From: Yersinia rochesterensis
GTDB lineage: Bacteria; Pseudomonadota; Gammaproteobacteria; Enterobacterales; Enterobacteriaceae
Reading direction: 5' to 3'
Assembly (NCBI RefSeq): GCF_003600645.1
Contig: NZ_CP032482.1
Span: 2,728,001-2,792,000 of the forward strand
Length of the DNA stretch: 64,000 nucleotides
The notes beneath the pieces are model-generated. The model did not search any database, was not told the DNA's origin, and saw nothing but the letters and a program-made list of their open reading frames with translations. Position numbers and translations under genes: made by a program. Position 1 is the first letter of the stretch, and each line of letters begins with the position of its first letter. Of the stretch, positions 12,765-22,312 are shown in pieces.

Positions 12765-15041
12765 TTAGTGAACGGCACCTTCAGTTTTGCGTTTTTGCGC
12801 ACTTTGGAATTCATAAGCCAACTGCTGTTTTTCTTTATCCAGCCCAACAGTGACCGAACCACCATCAACCAAAGAGCCGAACAACAACTCGTTTGCCAGT
12901 GGTTTTTTCAGGTTTTCCTGAATCACTCGAGCCATTGGCCGCGCGCCCATCGCCTTGTCGTAGCCTTTATCAGATAACCAATTACGTGCTTCTTCACTGA
13001 CTTCCAGTGACACACCTTTAGCATCTAATTGCGCCTGCAACTCAACAATAAATTTATCAACGACTTGCTGGATAACTGTTGGTGACAAGTGGTTGAACCA
13101 AATGATGTTATCCAACCGGTTACGGAACTCCGGCGTAAACACTTTTTTGATCTCTTCCAGCGCGTCAGTGCTGTTATCCTGTTGTTTAAAACCAATGGAA
13201 GTGCGCTGCGTCTCGCGCACACCGGCATTGGTCGTCATCACCAGAATAACGTTACGGAAATCAGCTTTACGGCCATTGTTATCCGTCAGAGTCCCGTTAT
13301 CCATCACCTGCAATAGCAGATTAAACACATCCGGGTGCGCCTTTTCAATTTCATCCAACAGCAGAACTGCATGAGGATGTTTGATAACCGCATCGGTCAA
13401 CAGACCACCTTGATCGTAACCAACATACCCCGGAGGTGCACCAATCAGGCGGCTAACCGTATGACGTTCCATATATTCAGACATATCAAAGCGCAGTAGT
13501 TCGATGTCGAGCGCTTTGGCTAATTGCACCGTGACTTCCGTTTTACCAACCCCTGTTGGGCCTGCAAACAGGAATGACCCGACAGGTTTGTGCTCATGGC
13601 CCAAGCCCGCGCGGCTCATTTTAATAGCCTCAGATAAAGCCTCAATAGCCTTATCCTGACCGAACACCAACATATTCAGGCGGTCGCTCAAGTTTTTCAG
13701 CACATCTCGGTCACTGGCAGAAACGGTTTTCTCCGGAATACGGGCGATACGAGCAACCACAGACTCGATATCTGACACATTGACCGTTTTCTTGCGTTTG
13801 TTGACTGGCATTAAGCGGCTACGAGCACCAGCCTCATCGATCACATCAATGGCTTTATCCGGCAAGTGACGGTCATTAATATATTTAACCGATAACTCCA
13901 CCGCTGCGCGGATCGCTTTCGCGGTATAACGCACATCATGGTGCGCTTCATATTTCGGTTTCAGGCCATTGATAATCTGAACAGTTTCTTCCGGTGTCGG
14001 CTCAGTAATATCAATCTTCTGGAAACGCCGAGCCAGCGCACGATCTTTTTCAAAGATATTGCTGAATTCCTGATAAGTAGTGGAGCCAATGACCCGAATT
14101 TTGCCACTAGAAAGCAGCGGTTTAATCAGGTTAGCGGCATCTACTTGCCCACCAGAGGCGGCTCCTGCACCGATAATGGTATGAATTTCATCAATAAACA
14201 GGATGCTATCTTTGTCATTTTCCAACTGTTTCAGTAGCGCTTTGAAGCGTTTTTCAAAATCGCCACGATATTTGGTTCCGGCCAAAAGTGACCCAATATC
14301 CAATGAATATAATGTGCACTCTGACATGACTTCAGGAACATCGCCCTGCACGATACGCCAAGCCAAACCTTCGGCAATAGCTGTTTTACCAACGCCAGAT
14401 TCCCCCACTAACAGCGGGTTATTTTTACGCCGACGGCACAATACCTGGATAGCACGTTCCAACTCTTTATCACGGCCGATAAGTGGGTCAATGCCGCCAA
14501 CGCGGGCCAGTTGATTCAGATTGGTGGTGAAGTTCTCCATACGGTCTTCCCCTCCTGCCTGCTCTTCATTCACCGGATTTTCTGCATTCGGTGCCTGACC
14601 CGGTTCGTCCTTACGGGCGCCGTGGGAAATAAAGTTCACTACATCCAGACGGCTAACATCATGCTTGCGCAGTAGATAGGCCGCCTGAGACTCTTGTTCA
14701 CTGAAGATGGCGACCAACACGTTGGCACCAGAAACTTCATTACGTCCTGACGATTGGACATGGAAGACCGCACGCTGTAACACGCGTTGGAAACTTAGCG
14801 TCGGCTGGGTGTCGCGCTCGTCTTCACTCACCGGCAAGGTTGGTGTGGTCTGTTCGATAAACGCTTCCAGTTCCTGGCGTAATGCCACCAGATCAACTGA
14901 ACACGCCTCCAGCGCTTCCCGCGCGGCTGGATTGCTCAGCAATGCCAGCAACAGGTGCTCCACGGTCATAAACTCGTGTCTGTGCTCACGCGCTCTGGCG
15001 AAAGCCATGTTGAGACTGAGTTCAAGTTCTTGATTGAGCAT
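12765..15041 (-). CDS. clpA: ATP-dependent Clp protease ATP-binding subunit ClpA
   Basis: AAA+ unfoldase that feeds substrates to ClpP. Starting at MLNQELELS (15041) gives 758 aa, the E. coli length; a Met two codons upstream is possible. The N-domain (residues 1-140) binds ClpS. D1 has Walker A GESGVGKT at 213-220 and D2 has GPTGVGKT at 494-501. The internal Met at 168 (MENFTTN), used in E. coli for a shorter form, is kept. The ClpP-docking tripeptide reads IGF rather than the E. coli IGL. It lies 25 bp downstream of clpS on the same strand. Confidence 0.98.
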   Translation of the reverse strand: MLNQELELSLNMAFARAREHRHEFMTVEHLLLALLSNPAAREALEACSVDLVALRQELEAFIEQTTPTLPVSEDERDTQPTLSFQRVLQRAVFHVQSSGRNEVSGANVLVAIFSEQESQAAYLLRKHDVSRLDVVNFISHGARKDEPGQAPNAENPVNEEQAGGEDRMENFTTNLNQLARVGGIDPLIGRDKELERAIQVLCRRRKNNPLLVGESGVGKTAIAEGLAWRIVQGDVPEVMSECTLYSLDIGSLLAGTKYRGDFEKRFKALLKQLENDKDSILFIDEIHTIIGAGAASGGQVDAANLIKPLLSSGKIRVIGSTTYQEFSNIFEKDRALARRFQKIDITEPTPEETVQIINGLKPKYEAHHDVRYTAKAIRAAVELSVKYINDRHLPDKAIDVIDEAGARSRLMPVNKRKKTVNVSDIESVVARIARIPEKTVSASDRDVLKNLSDRLNMLVFGQDKAIEALSEAIKMSRAGLGHEHKPVGSFLFAGPTGVGKTEVTVQLAKALDIELLRFDMSEYMERHTVSRLIGAPPGYVGYDQGGLLTDAVIKHPHAVLLLDEIEKAHPDVFNLLLQVMDNGTLTDNNGRKADFRNVILVMTTNAGVRETQRTSIGFKQQDNSTDALEEIKKVFTPEFRNRLDNIIWFNHLSPTVIQQVVDKFIVELQAQLDAKGVSLEVSEEARNWLSDKGYDKAMGARPMARVIQENLKKPLANELLFGSLVDGGSVTVGLDKEKQQLAYEFQSAQKRKTEGAVH

Positions 15042-15066
15042 AGGCACCTCCCAATAGTTGCCTTAA

Positions 15067-15387
15067 TCAGGCTTTTTCCAGCGTACAAAGCAACGGATGC
15101 TCGTTCTCCCTGGCGTATTGATTTACATGTGCGACTTTTGTTTCTGCTACCTCGGCAGTAAAAACACCACAAATCGCCTTTCCTTGATAATGCACATTGA
15201 GCATCAGTTGTGTTGCGCGTTCAATATCATAAGAAAAGAACTTTTGCAGAACGTCAATCACAAATTCCATCGGTGTGTAATTGTCGTTGTTAAGTATCAC
15301 TTTATACATAGACGGCGGTTTGAGCGCCTCGATTTGTTTATCTTTGACCAAATGTTCAAAATTCAGCCAGTCGTTGTTCTTACTCAT
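15067..15387 (-). CDS. clpS: ATP-dependent Clp protease adaptor ClpS
   Basis: 106-aa adaptor that binds N-degron substrates (including products of Aat in this window) and delivers them to ClpA. The flexible N-terminal tail precedes the conserved core [16 protein letters not shown], which contains the N-end-binding Asn-Asp pair. The HYQGKAICG segment follows. Length and sequence match E. coli ClpS. It heads the clpS-clpA unit and is divergent from cspD. Confidence 0.98.
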   Translation of the reverse strand: MSKNNDWLNFEHLVKDKQIEALKPPSMYKVILNNDNYTPMEFVIDVLQKFFSYDIERATQLMLNVHYQGKAICGVFTAEVAETKVAHVNQYARENEHPLLCTLEKA

Positions 15388-15746
15388 TGCCTGCCCATCG
15401 TTTCACTGAACCACACAGGAGCAATACTTCACTCCGGTTATAAGACCATTTCATGCAGATATCTATTATTATTTTAACATCACTTATGCCATAACGCCGC
15501 CTGAGAAAGAAGTCGGCATTTTTACCTTAATAGCGGTTAAATTGTATCCAAATAAAGACAATAGCGTTAGCTACATCAAACTTTGAAGAACTACCCCGCA
15601 TTGACAAAAGCCGCCCTCTTGACGTTAAGGCCATTTCCACTAGAGTGTATTTTCGTGAGCTGTTGGAGTTTTAACCAATTTGCGCTCACTTTAACCAGTG
15701 ATTACCTCATCTCGAACTAAAATAGCCTTGCGAGGAACGTAGAAGT
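15388..15746. other. 359-bp clpS-cspD divergent intergenic region
   Basis: It holds divergent promoters for clpS (minus) and cspD (plus). No ORF, hairpin or repeat of note. The cspD ribosome-binding site GAGGAA lies at about 15732. No promoter could be assigned with confidence by eye. Confidence 0.5.
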
Positions 15747-16004
15747 ATGGAGACGGGTACTGTTAAATGGTTCAACAATGCCAAAGGTTTTGGCTTCATT
15801 TGCCCTGAGAGCGGCGGCGAAGATATATTCGCTCACTATTCAACTATCCAGATGGATGGCTACCGAACGTTAAAAGCCGGTCAGATGGTTAACTTTGATG
15901 TCCATGAAGGACCGAAAGGGAACCATGCCAGCCTGATTGTTCCACTCGGGCTAGATGTGATATTGCAAGAAGCCGTACCGCAGGAACTCGCTGTATTGGC
16001 CTAA
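15747..16004 (+). CDS. cspD: Cold-shock-like protein CspD
   Basis: 85-aa cold-shock-domain protein. The RNP1 motif KGFGFI is at residues 13-18 and RNP2-like DIFAHYSTI follows. The stretch IQMDGYRTLKAGQ is diagnostic of CspD rather than CspA/C/E. In E. coli CspD is induced in stationary phase, binds single-stranded DNA and inhibits replication. The position next to clpS/clpA is conserved. The C-terminal tail after the CSD is about ten residues longer than in E. coli (74 aa). Confidence 0.96.
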   Translation: METGTVKWFNNAKGFGFICPESGGEDIFAHYSTIQMDGYRTLKAGQMVNFDVHEGPKGNHASLIVPLGLDVILQEAVPQELAVLA

Positions 16005-16115
16005 CACGGTACACTTACCTCCCTAAGCACCTTGGGTGCAAACCATAACCTAACCCTATGGTGATAAAGGTATTCTCAGCGCAGCTTATTGCATTGCAAC
16101 ATCAATAACGCTTCC

Positions 16116-16150
16116 AAATGCCAGCCAAATAATGACTGGCATTTTTATTT
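16116..16150 (+). terminator. Intrinsic terminator of cspD
   Basis: Perfect 9-bp stem AAATGCCAG / CTGGCATTT with an 11-base loop, followed by TTATTT. It lies 112 bp after cspD. Confidence 0.75.
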
Positions 16151-16202
16151 CTAACACTTCTAATATGCGGCCATATAAACCAAGATCAATCCTCAGACCA
16201 AT

Positions 16203-18152
16203 CTATTCTCGCGCTAGTGCATCAATAGGATTTAGCCGAGCAGCGCTGCGCGCCGGTAAATAACCGAATACCACCCCTATCACGGTTGAACACAAAAATG
16301 CACTGAACAATGCCATGGGCGGGAAAGCAATTTGCCAGTTAGGTAAAAACATCTCTACAATCAGGCCAATAGCGAAAGATAGCGAGATACCGAGTGCTCC
16401 CCCTACCAGGCAGACCAGAATAGCCTCAATGAGAAATTGCTGCATAACATCACTGGATCGCGCACCTACCGCCATGCGGATACCTATTTCTCGGGTACGC
16501 TCTGTTACCGAGACCAACATAATATTCATCACACCAATCCCACCGACCACCAGTGAAATAACAGCCACTAATGTAAGGAATAACTGCATAGTGCGGGTAG
16601 TTTGCTCCGCAGTCTTCAGCAAGCTATCCATGTTGTAGGTAAATATATCTTTTTTACCATGGCGCATGGTTAACAACCTAACCAACTGCTGTTCGGCTTC
16701 TTTACTGTTATAGCCCTCTTTAATCCTAATAGTGATTGAATCAAAGTAAGAACGCCCCATCAGCCGGCTTGCCATGGTGCTATAAGGCACCCATACCCGC
16801 AGTGCTTTGCTACTACCAAACATGGATTGCTTTTCTTCTACCACGCCCACAATTGTCGCGGGCATATTGCCAATCAATATCACTTGCCCCACCACCTCTT
16901 TGAGGTGAGGAAACAGGCGGCGCTGCGTATTGCGGTCAATAACGACCACTTGTGACTGGCGCTCAACCTGCTCGCGGGTGATGGCTGTGCCTTGTTCAAG
17001 CTTCATGCCATATACCCGGAAATATTGTTCACTGACACCCGAGACACTGGCCGCCACATCAATATTGCCATAACGCAACCGCATACTACCGGCGATAGTC
17101 GGGGACACCGCACTAACGTAAGACTGTTCTTTTAGCGCGGTCATGTCGTCATAAACCAATGCTTGCCGAGTACTGGGGTCATCGTCGCCAAAGTCTTTAC
17201 CGGGATAGATATCAATCGTGTTAGTACCTATAGCCCTGATATCCGCCAGCACCAGTTGTTTCGCCGCGTCGCCAACCACCAATATAGAAACAACCGAGGC
17301 AATACCAATAATGATACCTAACATAGTCAGAGCGGTACGCATTTTATTGGCTGACATTGCGCGCCAGGCCATTAATAGCGCTTCACGGAAACGCCCTGCT
17401 AATTGCTGCCATGAGGGGGCCGGAGGCGTTAGACTAATCGCGTCAGAAGCCGCAATACTTGCCGCTGTTTTCGACCCAGAATCGGCCATAATACGGCCAT
17501 CTTTGATTTCAATAATCCGCTCAGCCTGAGCCGCGACAGTGGGGTCATGGGTAACAATAATGACCGTGTGCCCCTGCTGCTGAAGCTGTTTTAATATAGC
17601 CATGACTTCAACACTGGAATGGCTATCCAGCGCACCGGTGGGTTCGTCAGCCAGGATAACCTGACCACCATTCATCAAGGCTCGGGCAATACTGACGCGC
17701 TGTTGTTGCCCGCCAGAGAGCTGATTGGGCTGATAACTCACTCGCTCCCCCAGCCCCAACCGGGTTAACAGCATGTTCGCTCGCTCGCGGCGTTCATTTT
17801 TACCCAAACCAGCATAAACCGCCGGAACTTCAACATTATGGGCCGCACTCAGATGAGGTAGCAGGTGATAACGCTGGAAAATGAAACCGAAATGCTCACG
17901 GCGCAGTGCCGCCAGTGCGTCGTTATCTAAGGCCGCGACATCTTGCCCGGCCACCCGATAAACACCTGCACTCGGTTTGTCCAGACAGCCGAGAATGTTC
18001 ATCAGTGTCGACTTACCTGAGCCAGAAGCGCCAATAATCGCCACCAGCTCGCCTGCATTGATGGTCAGTGAGACATCCTGCAATACATCAACAGTTTCTT
18101 CGCCGGACTGATAGCTACGACGGATGTCTTTTAATTCAAGCAATGCCGTCAT
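16203..18152 (-). CDS. macB: Macrolide export ATP-binding/permease protein MacB
   Basis: Inner-membrane component of the MacAB-TolC type tripartite pump. It has 649 aa. The N-terminal ABC domain has Walker A GASGSGKS at about residues 41-48, signature LSGGQQQR and Walker B ILADEP. A first membrane segment near residue 275 and a large periplasmic MacB domain follow. Three C-terminal membrane helices end the protein (FtsX fold). The start codon overlaps the macA stop by one base (TAATG), so translation is coupled. Known substrates in relatives are macrolides, protoporphyrin and enterotoxin; the substrate here is not shown. Confidence 0.96.
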   Translation of the reverse strand: MTALLELKDIRRSYQSGEETVDVLQDVSLTINAGELVAIIGASGSGKSTLMNILGCLDKPSAGVYRVAGQDVAALDNDALAALRREHFGFIFQRYHLLPHLSAAHNVEVPAVYAGLGKNERRERANMLLTRLGLGERVSYQPNQLSGGQQQRVSIARALMNGGQVILADEPTGALDSHSSVEVMAILKQLQQQGHTVIIVTHDPTVAAQAERIIEIKDGRIMADSGSKTAASIAASDAISLTPPAPSWQQLAGRFREALLMAWRAMSANKMRTALTMLGIIIGIASVVSILVVGDAAKQLVLADIRAIGTNTIDIYPGKDFGDDDPSTRQALVYDDMTALKEQSYVSAVSPTIAGSMRLRYGNIDVAASVSGVSEQYFRVYGMKLEQGTAITREQVERQSQVVVIDRNTQRRLFPHLKEVVGQVILIGNMPATIVGVVEEKQSMFGSSKALRVWVPYSTMASRLMGRSYFDSITIRIKEGYNSKEAEQQLVRLLTMRHGKKDIFTYNMDSLLKTAEQTTRTMQLFLTLVAVISLVVGGIGVMNIMLVSVTERTREIGIRMAVGARSSDVMQQFLIEAILVCLVGGALGISLSFAIGLIVEMFLPNWQIAFPPMALFSAFLCSTVIGVVFGYLPARSAARLNPIDALARE

Positions 18153-19264
18153 TACGCATCCTCCGTGCCGCCGCGGCTAACGATGACTTCCTCACCCACA
18201 CTCAAACCGGAAACAACCTGCGCATCAACGTTATTACGGATACCAATAGTGATTTCTCGTTTTTCTTCTTTGCCGTCTTTCAATACCGCGACTTGATAGC
18301 GATTAGTTCCCAGCTCATCACCCAATGCCGATAATGGGATAACTATTGCCTGCGGAACATTCGCCAACTGAATTGATACTTGCGCAGTCATTTGCAATCG
18401 CAATAATCTATCTGGATTAGGGACTTCAAAACGCGCTGAATAGAAAATCGCGTCATTGACCTTTTCCGGTGTGGGCTGAATGTCTTTTAATACCCCATCA
18501 AAGTGCTTTCCAGGATCACCCAAAACCGTGAACGAGGCTTTCATGCCGGGCTTTAAGTGGATCACGTCGGCTTCCGAGACCTGTGCATTCACCAGCATGG
18601 TGCTCATATCCGCTAGCGTCAGAATATTAGGCGCCTGCTGCGCGGCAATGACGGTTTGGCCTTGTAAAGTGGTGATTTGCACCACATCGCCGCCCATTGG
18701 GGCCGAAATTTTGGTGTAATCCAAGTTAATATTGGCAGTATCCAAACCAGCTTTTGCTTTATTAATTTGCGCATTAATAGTCTCAACCTGCGCTTTTTTC
18801 ACAGCCAGTGTGGTGCTCGCCTGATCCAAATCCTGACGTGACACCACTTGTAACTTCGCCAAATCTTGCTGACGACGTAAGGTGACCGCAGCCAATTGCA
18901 GTTCAGCTTTCGCCTGCCCCAACTGCGCATTCAAATCCTGCAATGTCGCTTCCACTTCTTTGATTTGATTCTGTGCCTGTTGCGGATCGATCATGGCCAG
19001 CAATTGCCCTTGCTTGACTTGATTGCCAATTTCCACATACAGTTTTTTCAACTGGCCACTGACCTGAGCACCCACATCAACTTTGCGTACTGCATCAAGT
19101 TTGCCGGTGGCCAATACACTCTGTTGCAGATCACGGCTAGCAACTTTTACCGTCTGAAAATCAACCGGTATCGGCGCCATGAGATGCTTAATAATGAAAA
19201 AACCGCCGATAATGAAAACGGCAATTGCGATAAGCCATCGGCGCGGACGTCCACTTAACTGCAT
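18152..19264 (-). CDS. macA: Macrolide efflux periplasmic adaptor MacA
   Basis: Membrane-fusion protein that links MacB to TolC. The ATG at 19264 ([10 protein letters not shown]) with an AGGAAGG site upstream gives 370 aa, the family length. The frame opens 26 codons earlier, but that stretch lacks the MacA start. It has one N-terminal anchor helix, then the coiled-coil hairpin (about residues 90-185) flanked by lipoyl halves, then beta-barrel and membrane-proximal domains. The sequence [13 protein letters not shown] is nearly identical to E. coli MacA. It is divergent from ybjX. Confidence 0.96.
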   Translation of the reverse strand: MQLSGRPRRWLIAIAVFIIGGFFIIKHLMAPIPVDFQTVKVASRDLQQSVLATGKLDAVRKVDVGAQVSGQLKKLYVEIGNQVKQGQLLAMIDPQQAQNQIKEVEATLQDLNAQLGQAKAELQLAAVTLRRQQDLAKLQVVSRQDLDQASTTLAVKKAQVETINAQINKAKAGLDTANINLDYTKISAPMGGDVVQITTLQGQTVIAAQQAPNILTLADMSTMLVNAQVSEADVIHLKPGMKASFTVLGDPGKHFDGVLKDIQPTPEKVNDAIFYSARFEVPNPDRLLRLQMTAQVSIQLANVPQAIVIPLSALGDELGTNRYQVAVLKDGKEEKREITIGIRNNVDAQVVSGLSVGEEVIVSRGGTEDA

Positions 19265-19393
19265 CAAATCAATTACCTTCCTGAAATTGTAAATTATCCA
19301 CTTGTTAAAAATAGCATCGGTAATGCCCATATGACTAAACAAAACATCAACGCATATCGGACTACAACCGAAATTTGGGATGCATTGAGATTC

Positions 19394-19410
19394 CGTTTAG
19401 TTCTTGTTTG
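19394..19410 (+). promoter_or_regulatory. PhoP-box-like direct repeat upstream of ybjX
   Basis: CGTTTA, 5 bases, TGTTTG. Each half matches five of six positions of the (T/G)GTTTA PhoP half-site, with the canonical 11-base period. It points towards ybjX, whose start is 43 bp downstream, and a TATATT -10-like hexamer lies at 19429-19434. ybjX/virK and macAB relatives in Salmonella are reported PhoP-regulated. Motif match only. Confidence 0.45.
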
Positions 19411-19452
19411 TTTCAATGATGCGGGAAATATATTGATATAACGGACTTAGTC

Positions 19453-20406
19453 ATGCACAACATTAATAACACCGAATTAATCCCTGACAATATTAACCGT
19501 TGGGGGTTAATCTCAATGCTGTTCAAAGGCAATCAAGCTCTGGGCGGCTCGTGGCAAGAATCCCAGTTTCGGCTTAAATTCATCGCCCGTGCCTTAATTA
19601 GCCCCAAACTGACCTTTAGATTGCTAGGTGTATTGGTGAAGCAACCGTTTCTCAATAGCATCCTACGTGCTCAACCGGATTTACCCTGCAAATTACACCG
19701 CCCTTACTTAGCTAACACGCTAAATAATAAGCAAAAACTGGCTGTACTACAGGATCATTTCCAGTTGGAAAATCAGTGTATGCCAGAATTATTACGCCAC
19801 AACTATTTGCACCATTCACCTTATAAACTCACGGAGTTAACGGGCAAGAGTGAGGAGAAGTATTCCCTTTATTTGGGCGTTATTCCCAAACTCAATAAAG
19901 AGGGTGAAATTACGCTGATGCTTGCCAATGAGCAACAACAAACCCTGGCATTACTGACATTCAGTCTCACTTATTATCAAAACCAAAAAACATTGTTTAT
20001 CGGTGGGTTGCAGGGAGCGGATCATGAAACGCCGCACAGCGAAATTCAAGCCTGCACTAAAGCTTGCCATGGGTTATTCCCGAAACGTTTAGTCTTGGAA
20101 GCGACTTGCTATTTGGCTGAATTGATGGGGATAACACAGATTATTGCCGTAGGTAATACCACACATATTTATCAGAACTGGCGTTATCGGGCGAAAAAGA
20201 AAGATAAATTACACGCAGATTACGACTCTTTTTGGGCTTCACTGGGAGGGAAACAGTGCGCACAGGGCCATTTCAATTTGCCCGCCAGAATTGCACGTAA
20301 GCCTCTTGAAGATATTGCGAGCAAAAAGCGCGCGGAATATCGCCGCCGCTATCAGCTACTTGAGCAACTTGAAAATGGCTTAGTCGCGCATTTTCCGCGC
20401 GGCTAG
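19453..20406 (+). CDS. ybjX: VirK/YbjX family protein (DUF535)
   Basis: 317-aa cytoplasmic protein of the DUF535 family, which includes E. coli YbjX and Shigella/Salmonella VirK. Recognisable features are the GSWQESQFRLKF start region, a central ALLTFSL / IGGLQG segment and the late GNTTHIYQNWRYR motif typical of the family. No membrane segment or signal is visible. Function is undetermined; VirK homologues affect envelope properties and resistance to host peptides. It is divergent from macAB as in E. coli, with a PhoP-like box upstream. Confidence 0.93.
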   Translation: MHNINNTELIPDNINRWGLISMLFKGNQALGGSWQESQFRLKFIARALISPKLTFRLLGVLVKQPFLNSILRAQPDLPCKLHRPYLANTLNNKQKLAVLQDHFQLENQCMPELLRHNYLHHSPYKLTELTGKSEEKYSLYLGVIPKLNKEGEITLMLANEQQQTLALLTFSLTYYQNQKTLFIGGLQGADHETPHSEIQACTKACHGLFPKRLVLEATCYLAELMGITQIIAVGNTTHIYQNWRYRAKKKDKLHADYDSFWASLGGKQCAQGHFNLPARIARKPLEDIASKKRAEYRRRYQLLEQLENGLVAHFPRG

Positions 20407-20420
20407 AGATGTCTCCCCCG

Positions 20421-22082
20421 CTAGTCAGCTCGGCCGCGCGCCAGCCAGACTACGCGGGAAAACATTTTTTTCAGCAGCGGGGGGATAAACTCAACGCCCC
20501 GCGCTCTGGCATAGCTGGTCACTTCAATGGCTAAATCCGGCTTCGAAGTCCGATGAATCGCTTTTTCGATCACTCTGCGTGGCTGAATTTTAGCATTTGC
20601 AGGAATACCGGATATCCGGTGATATACCTCATCAAAACCTGAGCGATATAAAAAGTGCTCCATATCCGGGGCGGGTAAAATGGTCAAACGATCCCGTTCA
20701 TGATCACGCCCATCATCCGCCATCGTGCGTACAGTCGCCGCGTACTTTTTCCCTGCATCATCGCCATCAGTCAGAACATGCCATTGTATTCCCATTCTAT
20801 TGGCAAACTTCAGTAACGGGCGCAGGCCGCTCTGAGCAAATTCAATCACTTTTACGCCTTCAGCTTCAAAGTGATAGCCGCATTGGCGGGCAAGATCATT
20901 AAGTAACCAAATTTCAGTTTCCCCCTCAACCATCAGCCAGCAACGGGCAAACAAAGCAGAGGGACGATTGAAACGAATATGAAAAGCAATGCGGCGGCTA
21001 TCTTCGGCACTCATACCTCGAGGGCCAATGCGGTAAGTGGCAACCCGGGACGATTCGCGCACTAATCGACAAATGCTCTCTACCGGCACTAATGAAATTA
21101 ACTCTCCGGAGTTTGTTGTAGTGATGCGTTGGAGAGGCAGTTGGCTGAGTAACCCCCAAGCGACGGACAACATAATCGGGTGTAAACGCGTTTCCGGATC
21201 TTCCACCAGCAGTAATGGACGGGCATGGGGATCAAGGCTCAATGGCCCTTTTGCTTGCAGTAATGTTGAAAACATTCCCAAAAGTATCAATCGCATACTG
21301 CGGCTGTTTGGCTCAGCCACCATACGGTTGATACTATCGAGAGCGAGCCAGGCTTCGCGCTCGGGTTGCGGGCGATGGTGGTTACGCGGCCCCACAGACT
21401 GCGAACCTTGTTCGGCAAAATAGTGCTCTAGCAGTTGGCGCATAGCCTCCAGCCCTTGGCGCAATTCGGCATTAGTCAATTTCTGTGGGCGACGAACCAA
21501 TTCGCGGCTTAATTGATCCAATTGCTGGTTCAATGCCACTTTATCCGGCTGATGGCTGTTTTCTGTGATGGAACTACGCAGCCGGCGGATAAAGCGTGCA
21601 TCTCGCAGCCGTAATACCGGATGAATGCGAATCACCCCACGCGCCAGCTTTTCGATATCATGTAACTCCAGTGGGCGTCCGTCTAAATCAAGGAAAGTAC
21701 GCCAGGTACACACTGTGCCATCGTCAGCTAATTCACCTTCAATTCGATAATAAATACGGTGTAAACCATCGTCATTTTTTATCCAGAGCGGGGATAAATG
21801 GCGATAGCGGGGGGAGCGCCAATGGCCAATGTCTTTTTCGCAAAAGGTGAAAATAATTTGTAAATGACGCTCTTTAGCATTCTCATCGCCTGCCGGATGA
21901 TAAAAATCCTGCGAGGTAAAATGATAAAGTTGAGGTTCGGGGGACAAAAGTAAGGTAAGGGCATCTAATAAGCTGGATTTACCCCAGGCATTCTCACCGA
22001 TCAGCACTGTATTATCATCAAGGTTCAATGAAATACGATTAATACCGCGAAAACCGACAATATCTACACGCTCAAGATACAT
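20421..22082 (-). CDS. ybjD: OLD-family ATP-dependent endonuclease-like protein YbjD
   Basis: 553-aa protein of the OLD (overcoming lysogenisation defect) type. The N-terminal SMC/RecF-like ATPase has Walker A GENAWGKS at about residues 29-36. A long insert is followed by the ABC-type VEDPE motif near 270. The C-terminal TOPRIM domain has VEGETE and TDGDDAG metal-binding motifs (about residues 390 and 440). The TOPRIM acidic residues are intact, so nuclease activity is possible. E. coli YbjD is 552 aa and lies in the same place. The cellular role is not established. It is convergent with ybjX, 14 bp apart. Confidence 0.93.
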   Translation of the reverse strand: MYLERVDIVGFRGINRISLNLDDNTVLIGENAWGKSSLLDALTLLLSPEPQLYHFTSQDFYHPAGDENAKERHLQIIFTFCEKDIGHWRSPRYRHLSPLWIKNDDGLHRIYYRIEGELADDGTVCTWRTFLDLDGRPLELHDIEKLARGVIRIHPVLRLRDARFIRRLRSSITENSHQPDKVALNQQLDQLSRELVRRPQKLTNAELRQGLEAMRQLLEHYFAEQGSQSVGPRNHHRPQPEREAWLALDSINRMVAEPNSRSMRLILLGMFSTLLQAKGPLSLDPHARPLLLVEDPETRLHPIMLSVAWGLLSQLPLQRITTTNSGELISLVPVESICRLVRESSRVATYRIGPRGMSAEDSRRIAFHIRFNRPSALFARCWLMVEGETEIWLLNDLARQCGYHFEAEGVKVIEFAQSGLRPLLKFANRMGIQWHVLTDGDDAGKKYAATVRTMADDGRDHERDRLTILPAPDMEHFLYRSGFDEVYHRISGIPANAKIQPRRVIEKAIHRTSKPDLAIEVTSYARARGVEFIPPLLKKMFSRVVWLARGRAD

Positions 22083-22312
22083 GCTACGCCTCCGATGCGA
22101 ATTTATTCATACTGATACTATCAGATTACAGAGTTAACCTATGACTTGATTATCTGAGACAAAAAAACCTTATAGGTCAAATAATACGGCAGTCTGTGTG
22201 CTTTACTCTTTCCCTGATTTTAGATAGTTTATTGCGCCACAGCCCATTATTCATCTGCTCATGATATCCCAAATGGGTGTTTCTTTAGCTGCACAGCAGG
22301 ACGGTATAACTC

